NCBI RefSeq assembly: GCF_000737245.1
Contig: NZ_JPQU01000015.1
Location: 62,001 to 126,000 of the forward strand
Length of the DNA stretch: 64,000 nt
From: Pseudomonas syringae
GTDB lineage: Bacteria > Pseudomonadota > Gammaproteobacteria > Pseudomonadales > Pseudomonadaceae
Direction of reading: 5' to 3'
A program made the position numbers and the translations under genes. Under the pieces are notes generated by a model. It worked only from the letters and a program-made list of their open reading frames with translations. It had not been told where the DNA came from and did not search any database. Below, in pieces: positions 61,503 to 64,000 of the stretch (positions are counted from its first letter, which is position 1; each line of letters opens with the position of its first letter).

Positions 61503-63638
61503 TCAGAACTTGACGCTGGCAGTCAGACGCGCCGTTCTGAGCGCTCCCTCTTCCACCTGAAGCATGCTGCTGCCGGTGGTCGACGGGTAATACTCTTTGT
61601 TGAACAGGTTGTCGATGTTGAGCTGCAGACTGGTCTTGTAGTCGTGAGTTGGCAGATCCCAACGCACAAAAGCATCCGCCAGGGTGTAGCTGTCCATCCA
61701 GAAACTGTTCGCATCATCACCCGGCCGCTCGCCGACGTATCGAGCACCCGCACCGACATGCCACTGGCCGGTTTCGGCAGGCAGCGCGAGATGATGGGTG
61801 ACGTAGAGGCTGGCAGTATGCATCGGCGCATTGGGCAGACGATTACCCTCCTGCGCTGGAGATTCGTCGTTTTTCAGCACCTCGGTCTGGTTGTAGGCAT
61901 AGGTGCCGATAACGCTCCAATTGCGAGTGATCTCACCGGTGACATCCAGTTCAACCCCGCGTGAACGAGCCTTGCCGACGGCTTCGTCGATGCTGTTGCC
62001 GTTGCTTTGCAGCACACTGTTGACCAGGTTTTTCTTGACGATGTCGTACACCGCCAGGTTCACGTTGAGCGCCTGGACGGGTGTGTATTTGATCCCGGCC
62101 TCGTAACTGCGCCCCTCGGTTGGCTTGAAGCTGTTGCCTGCATCGTCGGCATCATTGGGCACGAAGGAGCGACTGTAGTTGGCGTAAAGCGCCACAGTGT
62201 CCGTTGGCTGGTAAACGATCCCGCCAAACGGGATGAATTTATCCCCATTGGAATCCGCGCCAGGTGCATAGGAACTGCCAAGGCCTTGATCGCTGTATTG
62301 GTCCCAGTGCTCCTGACGACCGCCGAACACCAGAATCCAGCGATCATTGAGGTGCCAATTGTCCTTGAAATACAACGACGTGGTGACCAGGTTGTTCTCG
62401 GCATTGCTCTGGACAGCACTGACGGTTACCGGCTCAGCCAGATTGCCGTAAGACGGGTTCTGAATGTTGAGATTCCCGGCAGCGCTGCTGGCGTTGCGAT
62501 AGGTTTTGCCGCGATATTTGTCCAGCGACTCGTTATCCACACCCACTGTTATTTCGTGTCGTTGACCAAACAACTGCTGATCGCCGATCAGATCCAGGGC
62601 GGTATAGCGACTTTCATAGTCATAATGCCCACCGTTGGCGATGCGCCGCAGGTTATTGCCAGTCAGGGTACTCGGCTGCGCGATCGACAGGCTGTACCGA
62701 TCCTCCGTCCAGCCGTAGGTCAATCGGCTGCGCCAGTCGTCGTTGAGCTGGTACTCGAACTTTGCGGTCGTGCTCTGGCTTATGCCCACCGACTTGGCCC
62801 AACGCTCGTCCAGACGGTCGCGATAACTGATGTCGGCCGGGTGACCATTGACGAATACGGTGCCGCGATCAAATGGGCTTGCGTAGTCGTTGTAGGTGTA
62901 GGCAAGCGAGAAACTGGCTCGGTCGCCGACCCAGGCTATCGAAGGCGCGATGAGGGTATGCTCGTCGACCCCGTAGTTGCGCCAATAGTCTTCGTGACTG
63001 CGCTCAGCGATCAGCCTGTACGCCAGATTGGTGTCACCCAGTGGCCCGGTTGTGTCCAGACCAAACGACCCGCCCCCTTCGCTGAAACCAGACCCGGTCA
63101 AGGTCGTGCTACGGGTGAACTGTGGCTGTTTGCTGATCACGTTGATCAAACCGCCCGGCTCAAGAGCGCCATACATCAAAGAAGCAGGGCCTTTGAGTAC
63201 TTCCACATGGTCAGTGGTGGCACCCAGATTGCGACCGATAGCCGAGCGGATGCCGTCTCGCAGGATGGAGTTGTCATCGTTGCTGCCAAAACCTCGCTTG
63301 ATCAGCGCATCTTTGGTGCCGCCCAGGGTATTAGTCTGGGTGATACCACTGACGAAGCGCATCGCATCGTTGAGGTCCTTGACCTGATAGTCATCCAGAG
63401 TCTGGGCAGCCACGGTGTTCACGGTTTGCGCCTCGTCCCGGTTCTGCGTGGAGCCCTTGCTGGCAGTGCTGCCCTCTGCACGTGTGTAACTGCCCAGACC
63501 ATCACCAGCATCGCTGGTGGATTGAATGACACTGGCCGGTATCTCGGTAGCCGCCTGAACGGCCATCGCACAACACGGAATTGCGAAACACAGAAGGACT
63601 GACGCGTGAGTCCTGTTTAGCAGCTTTACCACGAGCAT
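61503..63638 (-). CDS. TonB-dependent siderophore receptor
   Basis: A 711-residue receptor of the FhuA/FoxA/FpvA-like siderophore class, without STN domain. Signal peptide (about 1-29, cut after VQA), plug (about 65-180, VNTVAAQTLDDYQVKDLND, VLKGPASLMYGALEPGGLINVISK) and barrel ending in LTASVKF. Ligand not deducible; GALEPGG in the plug is common in ferrichrome/hydroxamate receptors. ATG 63638 lies only 2 bases after GGAG; GTG two codons on (63632) has better spacing and may be the true start. Confidence 0.92.
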   Translation of the reverse strand: MLVVKLLNRTHASVLLCFAIPCCAMAVQAATEIPASVIQSTSDAGDGLGSYTRAEGSTASKGSTQNRDEAQTVNTVAAQTLDDYQVKDLNDAMRFVSGITQTNTLGGTKDALIKRGFGSNDDNSILRDGIRSAIGRNLGATTDHVEVLKGPASLMYGALEPGGLINVISKQPQFTRSTTLTGSGFSEGGGSFGLDTTGPLGDTNLAYRLIAERSHEDYWRNYGVDEHTLIAPSIAWVGDRASFSLAYTYNDYASPFDRGTVFVNGHPADISYRDRLDERWAKSVGISQSTTAKFEYQLNDDWRSRLTYGWTEDRYSLSIAQPSTLTGNNLRRIANGGHYDYESRYTALDLIGDQQLFGQRHEITVGVDNESLDKYRGKTYRNASSAAGNLNIQNPSYGNLAEPVTVSAVQSNAENNLVTTSLYFKDNWHLNDRWILVFGGRQEHWDQYSDQGLGSSYAPGADSNGDKFIPFGGIVYQPTDTVALYANYSRSFVPNDADDAGNSFKPTEGRSYEAGIKYTPVQALNVNLAVYDIVKKNLVNSVLQSNGNSIDEAVGKARSRGVELDVTGEITRNWSVIGTYAYNQTEVLKNDESPAQEGNRLPNAPMHTASLYVTHHLALPAETGQWHVGAGARYVGERPGDDANSFWMDSYTLADAFVRWDLPTHDYKTSLQLNIDNLFNKEYYPSTTGSSMLQVEEGALRTARLTASVKF

Positions 63639-63797
63639 GACTCCGTAATGGTGTATCAACGAGAATGCGTTTCATCCCTACTACACGAGTCAGACGTAGG
63701 ATTACCTCATCAGATTTCCGGATTTTTTTTCAGACGTGAAGATCGGACCGGGGTCTCTTTTCAAAAGGCTATCGCCAAGCGCTGCCACGCCAAGCGC

Positions 63798-63831
63798 AAA
63801 AAAGCCCCGCCAGATAGTCTGTTCGGGGCTT
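63798..63831 (-). terminator. Terminator of tRNA-Arg
   Basis: Minus-strand AAGCCCCG ... CGGGGCTT followed by six Ts, 77 bases after the tRNA 3' end. Confidence 0.8.
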
Positions 63832-63907
63832 GATTGGGACCTGCAGTTGCCACCCGGCTGTTGGACAATCAGCTGTCTGGATGAGCATGCGGGGAGGTCA
63901 GATTAGG

Positions 63908-63984
63908 TGGTGTCCCAGGGCAGGTTCGAACTGCCAACCTTCCCCTTAGGAGGGGGATGCTCTATCCAATTGAGCTACTGGGAC
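63908..63984 (-). tRNA. tRNA-Arg (anticodon CCT)
   Basis: A 77-base cloverleaf including encoded CCA. The acceptor stem GTCCCAG/CTGGGAC, anticodon stem TCCCC/GGGGA with loop CTCCTAA (anticodon CCT) and T-loop GTTCGAACC are all readable. It reads AGG codons. Such rare-codon Arg tRNAs are frequent integration sites, but no integrase is seen in the window. Confidence 0.95.
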
Positions 63985-64000
63985 ACAGTTGCCAGCACCA

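Noticed and set aside
62007..63602. Long plus-strand open frame (about 530 codons) opposite the second TonB receptor
   Set aside because: The receptor on the other strand has full domain motifs. The antisense frame has no recognisable domain, no ribosome site, and arises from GC-rich third positions.
63660..63680. Possible Fur box upstream of the second receptor (GAGAATGCGTTTCATC)
   Set aside because: Only about half of the 19 consensus positions match, so it is not supportable.

Overview
The window looks like chromosomal DNA of a fluorescent Pseudomonas (P. fluorescens group or a near relative). Supporting signs are a 282-residue P. syringae-type flagellin, Pseudomonas-style flg and fli gene order with sigma-54 and FliA promoters, a FlgZ-type PilZ protein after flgMN, a PrtR-like repressor beside a DUF1654 gene, and many GGAGC/GCTCC-type REP palindromes between genes. 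Species cannot be assigned from sequence reading alone.

Layout. 0-5 kb (minus strand): fliT-like, fliS, fliD, flaG, fliC, then a ketoacyl-ACP synthase III-like gene. 5.3-11.9 kb: two giant flagellin glycosyltransferases in the fgt1-fgt2-orf3-fliC order known from P. syringae. 12-26 kb: flgLKJIHGF, a second, enlarged hook-protein gene, then flgEDCB behind a clear sigma-54 promoter. 26.5-31 kb: cheR and cheV (minus), then flgA, flgM, flgN and flgZ (plus). 31.3-36.2 kb: a reduced prophage or tailocin locus with a PrtR-like repressor, DUF1654 protein, Com-like zinc protein, two genes of unknown role, and a complete lysis cassette (holin, SleB-type endolysin, Rz and an embedded Rz1), but no head or tail genes. 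36.3-39.1 kb: an MFS transporter and a glutamine-synthetase-like ligase.

39.2-55.9 kb holds a tightly packed 12-gene minus-strand operon for an unusual glycan. It contains CDP-3,6-dideoxyhexose genes (rfbF, rfbG, rfbH), a nucleotidyltransferase, a CBS-GHMP kinase fusion, a NeuB fused to a second TIM barrel, an acetolactate-synthase-like TPP enzyme, three methyltransferases, a giant glycosyltransferase related to the flagellin ones, and an SDR. The set suggests a methylated sugar with a two-carbon branch (yersiniose-like) plus a nonulosonate-type product, possibly attached to flagellin. 56.2-58.5 kb: a soluble histidine kinase and a REC-TPR protein. 59-63.6 kb: two convergent TonB-dependent receptors. 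The window closes with tRNA-Arg(CCT).

The points most worth checking are: (1) a shared two-hairpin leader before two genes of the prophage remnant, one of them overlapping com; (2) three copies of TGCACYNATGCAT, one at the apparently leaderless start of the PrtR-like gene and two at the DUF1654/com control region; (3) the predicted branched-sugar pathway; (4) duplicated domains in the second hook protein and in FlgL.
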